From: Thioflexithrix psekupsensis
GTDB taxonomy: Bacteria; Pseudomonadota; Gammaproteobacteria; Beggiatoales; Beggiatoaceae
Assembly (NCBI RefSeq): GCF_002149925.1
Contig: NZ_MSLT01000024.1
Coordinates: forward strand, 2,501-66,500
DNA length: 64,000 nucleotides
Direction: 5' to 3'
The translations under genes and the position numbers were made by a program. Of the stretch, positions 8,177-17,597 are shown in pieces (the first letter of the stretch is position 1; each line of letters starts with the position of its first letter). Below the pieces are notes generated by a model. That model was not told where the DNA came from, did not search any database, and worked only from the letters and a program-made list of their open reading frames with translations.

Positions 8177-10187
8177 AAAAAGCAGAGGTAAAATTGTTTC
8201 TGGCACAAGTTTAAGCGCAGTGACCGAATCCCCCACCACGCCTCACACCACCCCATCAGACCCCAAACTTTTACAAGAACCCAGTCGGGGTGAAAAAAGC
8301 GTTCATTTGCATTATGTTAAGGTGAGTGGTGCGACGTTGGGGCTTTCTGTGTTGGCTTCTCTCAATCCCATTTGGATGCCGATTACTTTAGCGGGTTTTA
8401 CTTACAGTGCTATTCCTTATTTGCGCTTAGTGGAACATTCTTTATTTAAAAAGAAAAAAATAGATGGTTATGTTTTATACGGTGTGGCTGATTTAATGAC
8501 CTTAGGATTAGGACATGTCTTTACGGCTACATTAGGGATTTCATTAACACATATTGCTTATTATTTGGTTTCAAATGCTGAAGAGCGTTCTAAAAATAGT
8601 TTAATAGATGTTTTTAAACAACAACCGCGTACAGTGTGGTTATTAAGAGATAATGTTGAACTTGAAGTGCCATTAGAACAAGTGCGTCAAGGCGATATTA
8701 TCGTGATCAGCACAGGAGAAATTATTGCGGTGGATGGCGTGGTGATCACAGGAATCGCAGCAGTAGATCAACACACCCTCACTGGCGAATCGCAACCCGC
8801 AGAAAAGACGGTAGGGGATATGGTATTGGCTTCAACGCTGGTACTGTCGGGCTGTATTCAAGTGCAGGTTTTAACCGCAGGGTCTGACACCACCGCAGCA
8901 AAAATTAGCGAATTATTAACCCATTCTATTGATTTCAAAACCCACAGCCAATTAAAGGGGGAACAATGGGCAGATGCGTGGAGTGTTCCCTTTTTAATAT
9001 TAGGTTTTTCAGCCATGCCCTTTTTAGGGCCGACGGCGACCGTGGTGATTCTCAATGGTCACATTGCACAAAGCATTCGCATTACCGCGCCATTAAGTAC
9101 TTTAAATTATCTCAATGTAGCGGCTCATCGCGGTTTATTAATTAAAGATGGACGAGTATTAGAAGATTTACCGAATGCTGACGCATTTGTTTTTGATAAA
9201 ACAGGCACATTAACCAGTGATGAACCTTCCGTTGGCCGCGTGATTATTTACGATGTCAATTATCATGAAAATGAAATCTTAATGATGGCCGCCGCAGCGG
9301 AACGTAAATTAGCCCATCCGATTGCGCGAGCAATTGTGAAAAAAGCAGAAAGTTTAGACTTAACGCTTCCTGACATTGAAGATGCCCATTTTCAAGTGGG
9401 TTATGGGGTCAGTGTGATGATCGGGGATCGTTTGGTGCAAGTGGGCAGTTATCGTTTTATGCAGCAAGAGGGCGTGGAATTGCCAGATGATTCCGATCAA
9501 GATATACAACAAGCACACAACGCAGGTCATTCTTTGGTCATGGTCTCGTGCAATCGGCACTTGGTGGCAATATTAGAAATGCACGCCACACTTCGCCCAG
9601 AAGTTATTGATATAATTAATAAATTACGTGATCGTCGTTCTTGTATTTTAGCGATTGTATCAGGCGATCAAGAACAACCCACACGCAAATTAGCCGAACG
9701 TTTGGGCATGGATCATTATTTTTACAACATTTTGCCACAGAATAAAGCCGATATTGTAGAGCATTTACAGCAACGTGGTTATACAGTTTGTTTTGTCGGC
9801 GACGGAGTCAATGACACGATTGCCATGAAAAAAGCCAATATTTCCATTTCCCTCAGCGGTGCGACATCCATTGCCACGGATACGGCGCAAATTGTGTTAA
9901 TGGATGGTTCATTAAAACATTTGCCTGATTTATTAGAAATTTCTACCGAATTAGAAAAGAATTTAGATCGCAGTTGGTTGCTTAATGTTGTGCCTAGTAC
10001 ATTAACAGTCATTGGAGCTTTCTTCTGGAGAATGGATATTTTAACTTCAGTGGTATTAACACAAGGCGGTTTAGGTTTAGGCGTGGCAAATGCCGCTTTA
10101 CCATTGCGACAATTAAAAACAGAATCTCCCACTCCTTTATTACCACACCAATCTTATGCGGAATATGAACGAACTGCGGGAGAATAA
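8118..10187 (+). CDS. P1B-like P-type ATPase lacking the CPx metal-binding motif
   Basis: A membrane transport ATPase of 689 residues. The catalytic machinery is complete: TGES (222-225) in the actuator domain, phosphorylated Asp360 in DKTGTLT, an HP motif (AHPIARAIV) in the nucleotide domain and GDGVND (561-566). The HP motif and overall order are those of heavy-metal (P1B) ATPases. However, where P1B pumps carry CPC or a variant in the sixth membrane helix, this protein reads IAQ (316-318), with no Cys nearby, and there is no N-terminal HMA metal-binding domain. Substrate is therefore unknown and may not be a soft metal. No chaperone or metal regulator gene is next to it. Confidence 0.85.
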   Translation: MLLLGLELVLASYVGLRVYEKSRGKIVSGTSLSAVTESPTTPHTTPSDPKLLQEPSRGEKSVHLHYVKVSGATLGLSVLASLNPIWMPITLAGFTYSAIPYLRLVEHSLFKKKKIDGYVLYGVADLMTLGLGHVFTATLGISLTHIAYYLVSNAEERSKNSLIDVFKQQPRTVWLLRDNVELEVPLEQVRQGDIIVISTGEIIAVDGVVITGIAAVDQHTLTGESQPAEKTVGDMVLASTLVLSGCIQVQVLTAGSDTTAAKISELLTHSIDFKTHSQLKGEQWADAWSVPFLILGFSAMPFLGPTATVVILNGHIAQSIRITAPLSTLNYLNVAAHRGLLIKDGRVLEDLPNADAFVFDKTGTLTSDEPSVGRVIIYDVNYHENEILMMAAAAERKLAHPIARAIVKKAESLDLTLPDIEDAHFQVGYGVSVMIGDRLVQVGSYRFMQQEGVELPDDSDQDIQQAHNAGHSLVMVSCNRHLVAILEMHATLRPEVIDIINKLRDRRSCILAIVSGDQEQPTRKLAERLGMDHYFYNILPQNKADIVEHLQQRGYTVCFVGDGVNDTIAMKKANISISLSGATSIATDTAQIVLMDGSLKHLPDLLEISTELEKNLDRSWLLNVVPSTLTVIGAFFWRMDILTSVVLTQGGLGLGVANAALPLRQLKTESPTPLLPHQSYAEYERTAGE

Positions 10188-10238
10188 ATTAATTTCTGTC
10201 AAGAAAATCGCCCATAAACAAGAGAGAATCCATACCTT

Positions 10239-11249
10239 ATGAACGCCCCGATTATCGCCTTCTTCAATAACAAAGGGGGCGTAGGAAAAACATCACTGGT
10301 TTATCATCTCGCGTGGATGTATCAGCGTTTGGGATTGCGGGTGATTGCGGTCGATCTCGATCCCCAAGCCAATTTGACGGCTGCTTTTTTAAGCGAAGAC
10401 CGTTTAGAGGAAATTTGGCTGCTTAATCAACAACCTAGCACTATTTTTCGCGCCGTACATCCCCTGATGCGCGGGACGGGAGATGTGATTGTGCCGCAAT
10501 TGGAAGTGATTAATTCCCGTTTACATTTGCTGGTGGGTGATTTACAACTGTCTGAATTTGAAGGAAATTTAGCTTTAGAATGGCCGGGCTGTATGGATCG
10601 CAAAGAATTGTCATTTCGTGTGACTTCTGCTTTTTGGCGGTTGTTACAACAACTACAAACGCATCAACATCCTGCGAATGTGATTTTATTGGATTTAGGT
10701 CCCAATTTAGGCGCGATCAATCGAGCGGCTTTAATTGCGTCTGATTACGTGGTGGTGCCTTTATCGCCAGATTTATTTTCTTTACAAGGCTTAAAAAATC
10801 TGGGGCCGACTTTGCGTCGTTGGCGCGCAGAATGGCACGAACGACGGCGTAAAAATCCCACTCCCGAACTGTTATTGCCGCAAGGACAGGTTAAACCCGT
10901 CGGTTATGTTGTTTTACAACATTTGCAATATGCCGCGAATACTGGTCGCCCCGTTAAAGCCTATGAACGTTGGTTAGAACAGATTACAGGAACATATTGG
11001 CACGCGGTTTTGAATCGCACCGACATAGAAGTGCCGAATTTGGCCGAAGACCCGTATTGTTTGGCATTGGTAAGACATTATAAGAGCCTCATGCCATTGG
11101 CACAAGCCGCACGTAAACCGATTTTTGATTTAACAGGACACGATGGTTTAACAGGTGGCAATGTTTCTGTGGCACAACAAGCCGTACAGGATTTTGAACA
11201 ATTGGCACGCCGTATTGCGCGTAATTGCAAAGCGTATCAGCAGAAGTAG
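10239..11249 (+). CDS. Orphan ParA-family ATPase
   Basis: Deviant Walker ATPase of the ParA/MinD superfamily, 336 residues. The P-loop NNKGGVGKTS (10-19, Lys17) and the VDLDPQAN motif follow immediately, and LLDLGPNLG is the second Asp motif. No parB or DNA site is adjacent, so it is not a chromosome partition pair. Orphan ParA proteins position diverse cargos such as chemotaxis arrays or carboxysomes; here the target is unknown. Its stop lies about 50 bases from the end of the convergent defence-like cassette. Confidence 0.85.
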   Translation: MNAPIIAFFNNKGGVGKTSLVYHLAWMYQRLGLRVIAVDLDPQANLTAAFLSEDRLEEIWLLNQQPSTIFRAVHPLMRGTGDVIVPQLEVINSRLHLLVGDLQLSEFEGNLALEWPGCMDRKELSFRVTSAFWRLLQQLQTHQHPANVILLDLGPNLGAINRAALIASDYVVVPLSPDLFSLQGLKNLGPTLRRWRAEWHERRRKNPTPELLLPQGQVKPVGYVVLQHLQYAANTGRPVKAYERWLEQITGTYWHAVLNRTDIEVPNLAEDPYCLALVRHYKSLMPLAQAARKPIFDLTGHDGLTGGNVSVAQQAVQDFEQLARRIARNCKAYQQK

Positions 11250-11303
11250 TTGCTTAAAATGTTAGGAAATTTTTGGCTATAAATAGAATTTTTGTATAGG
11301 CTC

Positions 11304-12266
11304 TTATAATTTTAGACTCCTATTAGAAATCTGCGGCTTAAAATTCTTACCGTCGAATGAAATAGAACCCAAATGGTTGTTACCTTTTTCGTTTTTATGA
11401 ATCTCGAATTCACCATGTTGTGTATCTACAGAAACAATAAATTCTGAATTCGGTATTGTGTAAATAATTCTAGCAGGATTATTTTTTTCTAAACTACCAG
11501 TGGCTTTTTCCCACTTTTGAATCTTGGCAATATGAGTGGAAAGCTGTCTAATTCGACTTACTTTTTCATCAACGGTCAGCTTTGATAATTCTTTGTAAAA
11601 TGTATCCCAAACTGTACTCATATCATCATCTAGGTGTAAGCTATATATTTCCTTTAAAACCAATAGGTTTGTCCGCTTGAGTTCAGGATTAAAATATGGC
11701 TTATAACCCTGCCAGTTATATAAACGGGACAAAAAAGCTAAATGGCAATCAACGATATGTTTTTTGTTACTGGCGTTTCTAATTGATTTAATTTCCGTGA
11801 CATCGCCTTGATCACTCACTCTGGTTATTGAAACGCCAAATTGACACATATTCCATTGCGTCACACTATCAAGGCTAACGACTAAAGAGTCCTTCAAATA
11901 AGCTGCCGCAATGCCTGTCGGCTCATGATGATCTACACCATTAAGCGTGATATAGGTTAAATCGTAAATATTTCTGTGTGGATCATCTTCAGTAATGTAT
12001 GGAGAATCAAAAATTCCCAGCAAAAAAATATACACGGAATCGTGATGGTCAAAATTATCTTGCAAAAAATCAAAGAGAGTTTGATTTTTTGTAATCATTT
12101 TTTGGGCAAAGTCATCACTACGCCTAAAAGAAAATGAGTCATCTTGTAATGACTCAGTAATTTGTTTTAGCAATCGACCAAGTTGTGCTAATTTTTCTAA
12201 CCAAAGGCAAGCCTGCTCATCAGTATCCGCAGTTGTTAGTGATAATTCATTAAAAAATATATCCAT
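11304..12266 (-). CDS. Unknown third component of the DUF262/DUF3696 cassette
   Basis: I do not recognise this protein by motif. The start chosen is the ATG at 12266 (320 residues, MDIFFNELSL), 11 bases after the stop of the ATPase gene; an earlier ATG at 12308 would give 334 residues with a 31-base overlap. The middle segment YLKDSLVVSLDSVTQW recalls, from memory only, a pattern seen in uncharacterised proteins encoded beside similar ATPases. The C-terminal 60 residues look like a small beta-rich domain. No catalytic motif is obvious. It is the last gene of a leftward AT-rich operon, and its conserved position suggests it is a functional partner, possibly the effector. Confidence 0.7.
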   Translation of the reverse strand: MDIFFNELSLTTADTDEQACLWLEKLAQLGRLLKQITESLQDDSFSFRRSDDFAQKMITKNQTLFDFLQDNFDHHDSVYIFLLGIFDSPYITEDDPHRNIYDLTYITLNGVDHHEPTGIAAAYLKDSLVVSLDSVTQWNMCQFGVSITRVSDQGDVTEIKSIRNASNKKHIVDCHLAFLSRLYNWQGYKPYFNPELKRTNLLVLKEIYSLHLDDDMSTVWDTFYKELSKLTVDEKVSRIRQLSTHIAKIQKWEKATGSLEKNNPARIIYTIPNSEFIVSVDTQHGEFEIHKNEKGNNHLGSISFDGKNFKPQISNRSLKL

Positions 12267-12277
12267 TATGATTTCCG

Positions 12278-13417
12278 TTAAAACAGTTTCATCATGGAAT
12301 TTGTCCACTCATCAAAAAATCCCTTGGGAATTTTTCCAGCACTTCCATCTTCCATCTTTCGGTAAAGTTTACCTTTTTCATCAATCATAATCGGGGTAAC
12401 GTGACTTGAATAGCCTTCTTCATCACGCTTAAAATGGAAAGAAACCACATTATCTGGGGAAATATCTTTTTCTCGTACAGCAATCCTAATTCCATTTAAA
12501 ATATGGTCACTGTGCGTTTCTATGAAAAGCTGAACTCCCGCTTGTGCCGCTAAAGCAAAAAGTCTTCCTAATTGCGATTGTCCTTTAGGGTGCAAATGGG
12601 ATTCTGGATTCTCTAGGATAAGCAGATCACCCGGTTTGGAGGACAACACAGCCGTAATAATTGGTAAAACATACGTTATACCAAACCCAACATTCGTTGG
12701 TCTAATTTCATCGGTAAGCGTGTTAGCGACTTGGAATTTATACGATAATTTTGCAACAGCAAGTTCATCGTCTAGTAAAGCACCTATTTGTACATTTGGG
12801 CTAATTTCTCCGAGCCAAGCATCTAGTTGAGCTAATAAAACATTAGATATTGCTTTAGGATGGTGCAAAGAATTCGTTGGAATAGCTTTAAATCGGTTAC
12901 GAGCAATAAAATGTGTAGTAAATTGCCCATAATTGCCTAAAGTATGAACTTGATCTACGTGATAATCAGAAGCGGGGAAGAATGTTTTTGGAGAGGCTCT
13001 TTCAGCAGCAAGATATTGAAAATTATCACAAAACAATGCCTGTTTCCATATTTCATCTTCATATTCTTTTTTATTGTGCAATGGTAATAAGCCAAATTTA
13101 TCTTTATCTTCATATTTAAATTCAATATGAAAATCTAATTGTTCATTCCATTGAAGCTCAAAGCTGATAATATTATCCCCGCTGCCATACATACAATAAG
13201 CATCTTTTCCTTTTCCTATTTCAATATAGTCCCCATTTAGTAACAACCCATTTTGTAACAAAGTATTTTGCCGATAGGACTGTCTGAGTAGCAATAATGT
13301 CTGTAAAACAGAGGATTTACCCATACCATTCAGCCCTGTAAATATATTAAGAGGGCGAGGAGAAATGCTTATCTCCCGAAATGACTTAAAATTTAGTATT
13401 CGAATATTCGTAATCAT
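12278..13417 (-). CDS. AAA/SMC-like ATPase with DUF3696 C-terminus
   Basis: An ABC/SMC-type ATPase of 379 residues related to OLD-family proteins. Walker A is GLNGMGKSS (28-36, Lys34), Walker B is LLILENPESHLHP (about residues 264-276), and the downstream ETHSDHIL is typical of the AAA_21/DUF3696 group. The C-terminal segment ending in GFFDEW matches the short DUF3696 module as I know it. No TOPRIM nuclease domain is fused. It overlaps the DUF262 gene by 4 bases, so both are coupled. ATPases of this type are frequent sensors or motors in phage-defence systems. Confidence 0.85.
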   Translation of the reverse strand: MITNIRILNFKSFREISISPRPLNIFTGLNGMGKSSVLQTLLLLRQSYRQNTLLQNGLLLNGDYIEIGKGKDAYCMYGSGDNIISFELQWNEQLDFHIEFKYEDKDKFGLLPLHNKKEYEDEIWKQALFCDNFQYLAAERASPKTFFPASDYHVDQVHTLGNYGQFTTHFIARNRFKAIPTNSLHHPKAISNVLLAQLDAWLGEISPNVQIGALLDDELAVAKLSYKFQVANTLTDEIRPTNVGFGITYVLPIITAVLSSKPGDLLILENPESHLHPKGQSQLGRLFALAAQAGVQLFIETHSDHILNGIRIAVREKDISPDNVVSFHFKRDEEGYSSHVTPIMIDEKGKLYRKMEDGSAGKIPKGFFDEWTNSMMKLF

Positions 13418-14553
13418 ACGCTATATTTCCTGATAATAGATTCGATAGTTTCAAATCTTTTTTTAATCTGTGTAGCCCCCAAAGTGGAACGAGAAATTGC
13501 ACTAAAAAAATCATCATCATTCTTTAATTTATCAGCAAACTCAGCGCATACACTTCCTTTTTTTTGTGATAAATTCTTTCTTTCCTCATCACTTAGTCTT
13601 GCAATAAGCACAGTCCATACCTCAAACAAGGCTGGATTTTTCTTGTTTTTTTCTTTGCCCATAATTGACTTACTGAAAATCTGATGACCAAATATTTCAT
13701 TGCAAGTGTGCAAAGCAGCTTGTAAGTTAAACTTATACATTTTTAATGTATTATCGTCAATTGAACTGAGCTTTTCCATTGCATCGTCAAGAAATTCCGT
13801 AAAATTACGTATTCTTTCTTTTTTTCTTAATGGATAATCCGTGTAAGAAAATATAGAAAACGCCAAATAACGCAAGACAAGTTCTCTGGCTTGCATTCTT
13901 TTGTCATTCATATTCACTATGGTTTTGAAAACATTATCTTCTACCAGTTCTTTCAGATAGTTCGCTGGTTTTCCTTGATTTAGAGTATGGCGTATCTCTT
14001 GAGGAGTGAGTTTAAGACCACCCGTATTAATTCTTCTGAAAATATCATATTTTACCTCTTTTGGCGTACCCGGCTTTATGAGGTAAGTTATCAATTGATA
14101 ACGTGCCATTGCTCTTCTCTGGTCGGAAGCAAGGTCATCATAGCCCTTATCGTTTAGGCTGGTATAAATTTGTAAATCAGTTAATTTTAAGGTTTTGTCT
14201 ATCATAAATTTTTTCAATGTTGACAGCCGCTGCAATCCATCAACAATTAACCATTTAGAATTATCTGAGGCATCAAAATAGAACACGGGTAATGGTAGTC
14301 TTAATAGAATTGACTCTATTAATCTACTCATTATTTTGTTATCCCATAAATCCCCACTTCTTTGAAAATCAGGATTCATGTCTATTGCTTCATCTTCAAT
14401 CATAGATACAATTGTTGATAGGCTATTTTGCTCTGAAACAATATCAATGTCCTTTGGATCGAATAGTGGTTTATTCCCAGCAAATATCTCATCTTCAGCT
14501 TCTTCTTGCTCAAGTTCATTTTCTTCAGTATTGACTGACTCATTATGTGACAT
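13414..14553 (-). CDS. DUF262 (ParB/GmrS-like) domain protein
   Basis: A 379-residue protein with an N-terminal DUF262 domain. The defining motif is visible as VDGLQRLST (residues 104-112), preceded by NPDFQRSGDLW (60-70); in characterised members such as GmrSD and BrxU this fold binds nucleotide and drives nuclease activity. The first 35 residues are acidic (Glu-rich). The C-terminus carries no HNH (DUF1524) motif, so the nuclease half of GmrSD is missing. Ribosome site AAGGA lies nine bases before the ATG. First gene of a three-gene operon with the DUF3696 ATPase and an unknown protein. Confidence 0.88.
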   Translation of the reverse strand: MSHNESVNTEENELEQEEAEDEIFAGNKPLFDPKDIDIVSEQNSLSTIVSMIEDEAIDMNPDFQRSGDLWDNKIMSRLIESILLRLPLPVFYFDASDNSKWLIVDGLQRLSTLKKFMIDKTLKLTDLQIYTSLNDKGYDDLASDQRRAMARYQLITYLIKPGTPKEVKYDIFRRINTGGLKLTPQEIRHTLNQGKPANYLKELVEDNVFKTIVNMNDKRMQARELVLRYLAFSIFSYTDYPLRKKERIRNFTEFLDDAMEKLSSIDDNTLKMYKFNLQAALHTCNEIFGHQIFSKSIMGKEKNKKNPALFEVWTVLIARLSDEERKNLSQKKGSVCAEFADKLKNDDDFFSAISRSTLGATQIKKRFETIESIIRKYSV

Positions 14554-14658
14554 GATAATTTATCCTTTCTCTTCGTAACTCATTGAGTTTACTTTGTAAA
14601 AAATCCAAAAAGTGAGGCGGTAGTGGTTTTATAAAAATGAACATGTCCACAACTCAAG

Positions 14659-14853
14659 CTAAACTGGCAAGTTTTGTAGCCATATTGAAATTATAATGAC
14701 GAATAAAATACTCCATAGCACCAACCTTGTAAAGACGATCCCAAACCATCGTAATATATAAATCACAAAAAATCGCCATTTTGTATAATTTCTATTTTTT
14801 AGCGATTGCTGCAACAAGTACAAACCCATCATCTCCCCACACACAAAAAACAA
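14659..14853 (-). CDS. Doubtful 64-residue membrane peptide
   Basis: An open frame with one clear hydrophobic helix (IVFTRLVLWSILFVIIISIW). It lies in the 459-base gap between the DUF262 gene and nifV. No good ribosome site is seen and codon use is AT-driven, so it may be chance or a relic of the neighbouring island. Confidence 0.2.
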   Translation of the reverse strand: MFFVCGEMMGLYLLQQSLKNRNYTKWRFFVIYILRWFGIVFTRLVLWSILFVIIISIWLQNLPV

Positions 14854-14861
14854 GGCAAAAT

Positions 14862-14877
14862 TGTAGGCTTTGCGACA
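14862..14877 (+). promoter_or_regulatory. NifA upstream activator sequence
   Basis: TGT-N10-ACA, the exact NifA binding consensus: TGT at 14862-14864 and ACA at 14875-14877. It lies 86 bases upstream of the -24 GG of the sigma54 promoter at 14962, the usual distance for NifA acting with DNA looping. Confidence 0.8.
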
Positions 14878-14961
14878 GCATTCAGTTTGCTTTGCAGTAT
14901 TTTTATTCCCCTAAATGCGACAAGATAATTATAATTGTCTGATTTTAAAAGAAAAATAAAA

Positions 14962-14978
14962 TGGCATAAGGCTTGCTA
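14962..14978 (+). promoter_or_regulatory. Sigma54 (-24/-12) promoter of the nif accessory operon
   Basis: TGGCAT-N5-TTGCT: GG at 14963-14964 and GC at 14975-14976 are exactly 10 bases apart, as sigma54 requires. Transcription would start near 14988, 25 bases before the nifV ATG. With the NifA site upstream this makes the operon nitrogen-fixation regulated. Confidence 0.88.
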
Positions 14979-15012
14979 AACTCAGAAAAATCTCTGATGC
15001 GAGCCTAATACC

Positions 15013-16209
15013 ATGACCCATCCCGCGCCCCATACTGTTATCATCGACGATACCACCTTACGTGATGGCGAACAATCCGCCGGTGTTGCCTTTTCTCTGG
15101 CTGAAAAATTAGCCATTGCCCGCGATTTAGATGCCATTGGTGTGCCTGAATTAGAAGTGGGCATTCCTGCGATGGGAGCAGAAGAATGTGACAGTATTCG
15201 TGCGGTGGCCGCCTTGGGCTTATCGGCACGTTTACTGGTCTGGACACGAATGCGGGCTGATGATTTAGCGGCGTGTCGAGACTTGGGCGTGCAAATGGTG
15301 GATTTATCCATTGCCGTTTCCGATCAACAAATTACTCATAAATTACGCCAAAATCGCGCTTGGGTGTTAGACACCATTTATGCTTATACGCAAAAAGCCC
15401 TCGAAATGGGTTTAGACGTGGGCATCGGGGGAGAAGATTCTTCGCGTGCCGATGTGGATTTTCTCATTCAAGTGGCCGAAACCGCACAAGCCGCTGGAGC
15501 GCGTCGTTTTCGTTTTGCCGATACGGTGGGTATTTTAGAACCGTTTGGCACGTATGAACGGATTAAACGTCTGCGCGATGCGGTGGATATTGAAATCGAA
15601 ATGCACGCCCATGATGATTTAGGATTAGCCACAGCGAATACTTTGGCCGCAGTGCGCGGTGGTGCGACACATGTCAATACAACTGTGAATGGTTTGGGTG
15701 AACGCGCCGGCAATGCTGCCTTAGAAGAAGTGGTTTTAGGCTTAAAACAGTTATACGGTTATCAATTGGGGATTGACATGCGCCAATTCCAAGCCGTGTC
15801 TGAACGAGTGGCCGCGGCTTCTGGACGACCTTTACATTGGCAAAAGAGCTTAGTTGGCCCCGGTGTTTTTACCCATGAAGCGGGTATTCATGTGGATGGT
15901 TTGTTAAAAGACCCGTTGAATTATCAAGGGGTTGACCCTGCCGAATTAGGACGCAAACACCAGTTAATTTTAGGTAAACATTCTGGCACGCAAACGGTTG
16001 TCCAAGTGTATGCCGAATTAGATATTTTTCTTAATCGTGAACAAGCCGCGCAATTATTACCTGCGATCCGCGCTTACAGCACACAATATAAACGCCCTCC
16101 TGAAGCCGATTGGTTAAAAACGCTATTTTTAACCACTTTCGATCAAAATAACCCCCGTTGTTTGTGTTTATCGTCTCACCCTGTTTGCGCTTCTGTGGTG
16201 ACGCATTGA
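15013..16209 (+). CDS. nifV: Homocitrate synthase NifV
   Basis: NifV condenses acetyl-CoA with 2-oxoglutarate to give R-homocitrate, the organic ligand of the nitrogenase iron-molybdenum cofactor. The 398-residue protein has the DRE-TIM metallolyase signature [13 protein letters not shown] (near residues 12-24) and the metal-binding HAHDDLGLA and [10 protein letters not shown] motifs. It is about 20 residues longer than common NifV, with an extra Cys-containing C-terminal tail. First gene after the NifA/sigma54 promoter; cysE follows. Confidence 0.95.
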   Translation: MTHPAPHTVIIDDTTLRDGEQSAGVAFSLAEKLAIARDLDAIGVPELEVGIPAMGAEECDSIRAVAALGLSARLLVWTRMRADDLAACRDLGVQMVDLSIAVSDQQITHKLRQNRAWVLDTIYAYTQKALEMGLDVGIGGEDSSRADVDFLIQVAETAQAAGARRFRFADTVGILEPFGTYERIKRLRDAVDIEIEMHAHDDLGLATANTLAAVRGGATHVNTTVNGLGERAGNAALEEVVLGLKQLYGYQLGIDMRQFQAVSERVAAASGRPLHWQKSLVGPGVFTHEAGIHVDGLLKDPLNYQGVDPAELGRKHQLILGKHSGTQTVVQVYAELDIFLNREQAAQLLPAIRAYSTQYKRPPEADWLKTLFLTTFDQNNPRCLCLSSHPVCASVVTH

Positions 16210-16243
16210 ATGCAACCTTTTGTTTTTTAAGGAGCGTCAAAGT

Positions 16244-17041
16244 ATGTTGAAAACTGAATCGTCTGTTACCCCTTTGAAATGTCCCATGACAGAACAACGC
16301 CCTTTATTGCAAGAATTACGCGAAGATGTCAGTTGTGTGTTTGAACGGGATCCGGCGGCGCGGACTCGTTTTGAAGTGCTGACCACTTATCCCGGTGTTC
16401 ACGCGCTGATTTTTCACCGTATTTCTCACCGTTTATGGCGACGTAATTGGTGTTATTTGGCGCGATTATTGGCGTTTATCAGTCGCTTATTCACGAATGT
16501 GGACATTCATCCGGGTGCGACGATTGGTCGGCGGTTTTTCATTGATCACGGCATTGGCGTGGTGATTGGGGAAACGGCGGTGATTGGTAATGATGTCACG
16601 CTTTATCACGGCGTAACACTCGGTGGCACGTCGTGGAATAAAGGACGACGACATCCGCAATTGGGCGATAACGTGTTAGTCGGCGCGGGTGCGAAAATTT
16701 TAGGCGCGATCAGTATTGGAAATAATGTCCGCGTGGGCGCAAATTCTGTGGTGGTGCGCGATATTCCTGCGAATTGTAGTGTTGTGGGCATTCCGGGCAA
16801 AATCGTCCGCACCGGCGCACCACAAAAAAGTGCGTTGGGGATTGATTTAGACCATCATTTAATTCCTGATCCTGTTGGCCGCGCCATGACGTGTATGCTA
16901 GAGCGAATTGTAGAATTAGAACGGCAATTAAACGAAGGCAAAACGAATACCCGTAGTAAAACAAAAACCGATCCCTGTCCTGCCTGTGAAGCCTTAGACG
17001 TGTGTTTGTGCGAGCAGAGCGGGGAACATTGCAAGAATTAA
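16244..17041 (+). CDS. cysE: Nif-associated serine O-acetyltransferase with Cys-rich tail
   Basis: Makes O-acetylserine, the cysteine precursor, supplying sulfur for nitrogenase clusters (the role of cysE1/nifP in other nif operons). The ATG at 16244 is chosen because AAGGAG lies nine bases upstream; a TTG at 16220 would overlap that site. The 265-residue protein has the helical N-terminal domain and a left-handed hexapeptide-repeat domain ([15 protein letters not shown], then [12 protein letters not shown]). Unusually, it ends in a short tail with five cysteines (CPAC, CLC and a final C within 19 residues), which could bind metal or be redox-active. Confidence 0.93.
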   Translation: MLKTESSVTPLKCPMTEQRPLLQELREDVSCVFERDPAARTRFEVLTTYPGVHALIFHRISHRLWRRNWCYLARLLAFISRLFTNVDIHPGATIGRRFFIDHGIGVVIGETAVIGNDVTLYHGVTLGGTSWNKGRRHPQLGDNVLVGAGAKILGAISIGNNVRVGANSVVVRDIPANCSVVGIPGKIVRTGAPQKSALGIDLDHHLIPDPVGRAMTCMLERIVELERQLNEGKTNTRSKTKTDPCPACEALDVCLCEQSGEHCKN

Positions 17042-17061
17042 TCAATTATTAGGCTAATCCA

Positions 17062-17577
17062 ATGGATTTACTCGATTTTGAAGGCGAAGCGTTATATTTT
17101 GACGATCCACCGCCTGAAAATGTCACTGTGTTACTAGCAGCCGCAGCGGATGCTTACGGACAAGGCGAATCGGAATTGCCGTTATTGCAGGCTTATTTTT
17201 TCGCACCAGAACATTTAATGGTCATTGTTGCCTTATATCGTTTTTTTTATTATCAACATCGTTATCCCGAAACTTTAATTGTGGCTGAACGCGCATTAAC
17301 TTTAGTTGGGCGACGGTTGCATTTTCCCGATCAGTGGTCAGCATTAACACCCGATGATTTATTGGGTGAAAATAAGCCCATGAGTTTGATTCGATTTTAC
17401 TTATTAGCCTTAAAAGGCGCGGCGTATGTGTGTCTGCGTTTAGGACAGCTTGAAAATGGAAAGGCTATGGTTGAGAAAATATTGGAATTAGACCCCGAAG
17501 ATCGTTTAAATGCTTCGGTGTTGAAAAACGTATTAGACGAAGCCACACGTTTACGTTTGGTGGTGTCTAATCCTTAA
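17062..17577 (+). CDS. Conserved-looking nif-operon protein of unknown function (orf171)
   Basis: A 171-residue protein I cannot name. It is helix-rich with a TPR-like feel: alternating aromatic and small residues (AYFFAPEHLMVIVALYRFFY, then LGQLENGKAMVEKIL), suggesting a protein-protein interaction scaffold. It lies between cysE and nifW, the place where Azotobacter has the iron-sulfur protein iscA, but it has no conserved Cys motif and is not IscA. Co-transcription with nif genes suggests a nitrogenase maturation or protection role. Confidence 0.75.
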   Translation: MDLLDFEGEALYFDDPPPENVTVLLAAAADAYGQGESELPLLQAYFFAPEHLMVIVALYRFFYYQHRYPETLIVAERALTLVGRRLHFPDQWSALTPDDLLGENKPMSLIRFYLLALKGAAYVCLRLGQLENGKAMVEKILELDPEDRLNASVLKNVLDEATRLRLVVSNP

Positions 17578-17597
17578 TTTATACAGAGGGTTATCTC

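Noticed and set aside
14659-14853. Real gene for a 64-residue membrane peptide
   Set aside because: No ribosome site, no similarity I recognise, and location in an AT-rich gap; kept only as a doubtful entry.
17062-17577. orf171 as IscA
   Set aside because: Position fits Azotobacter order, but the conserved cysteines of IscA are missing.
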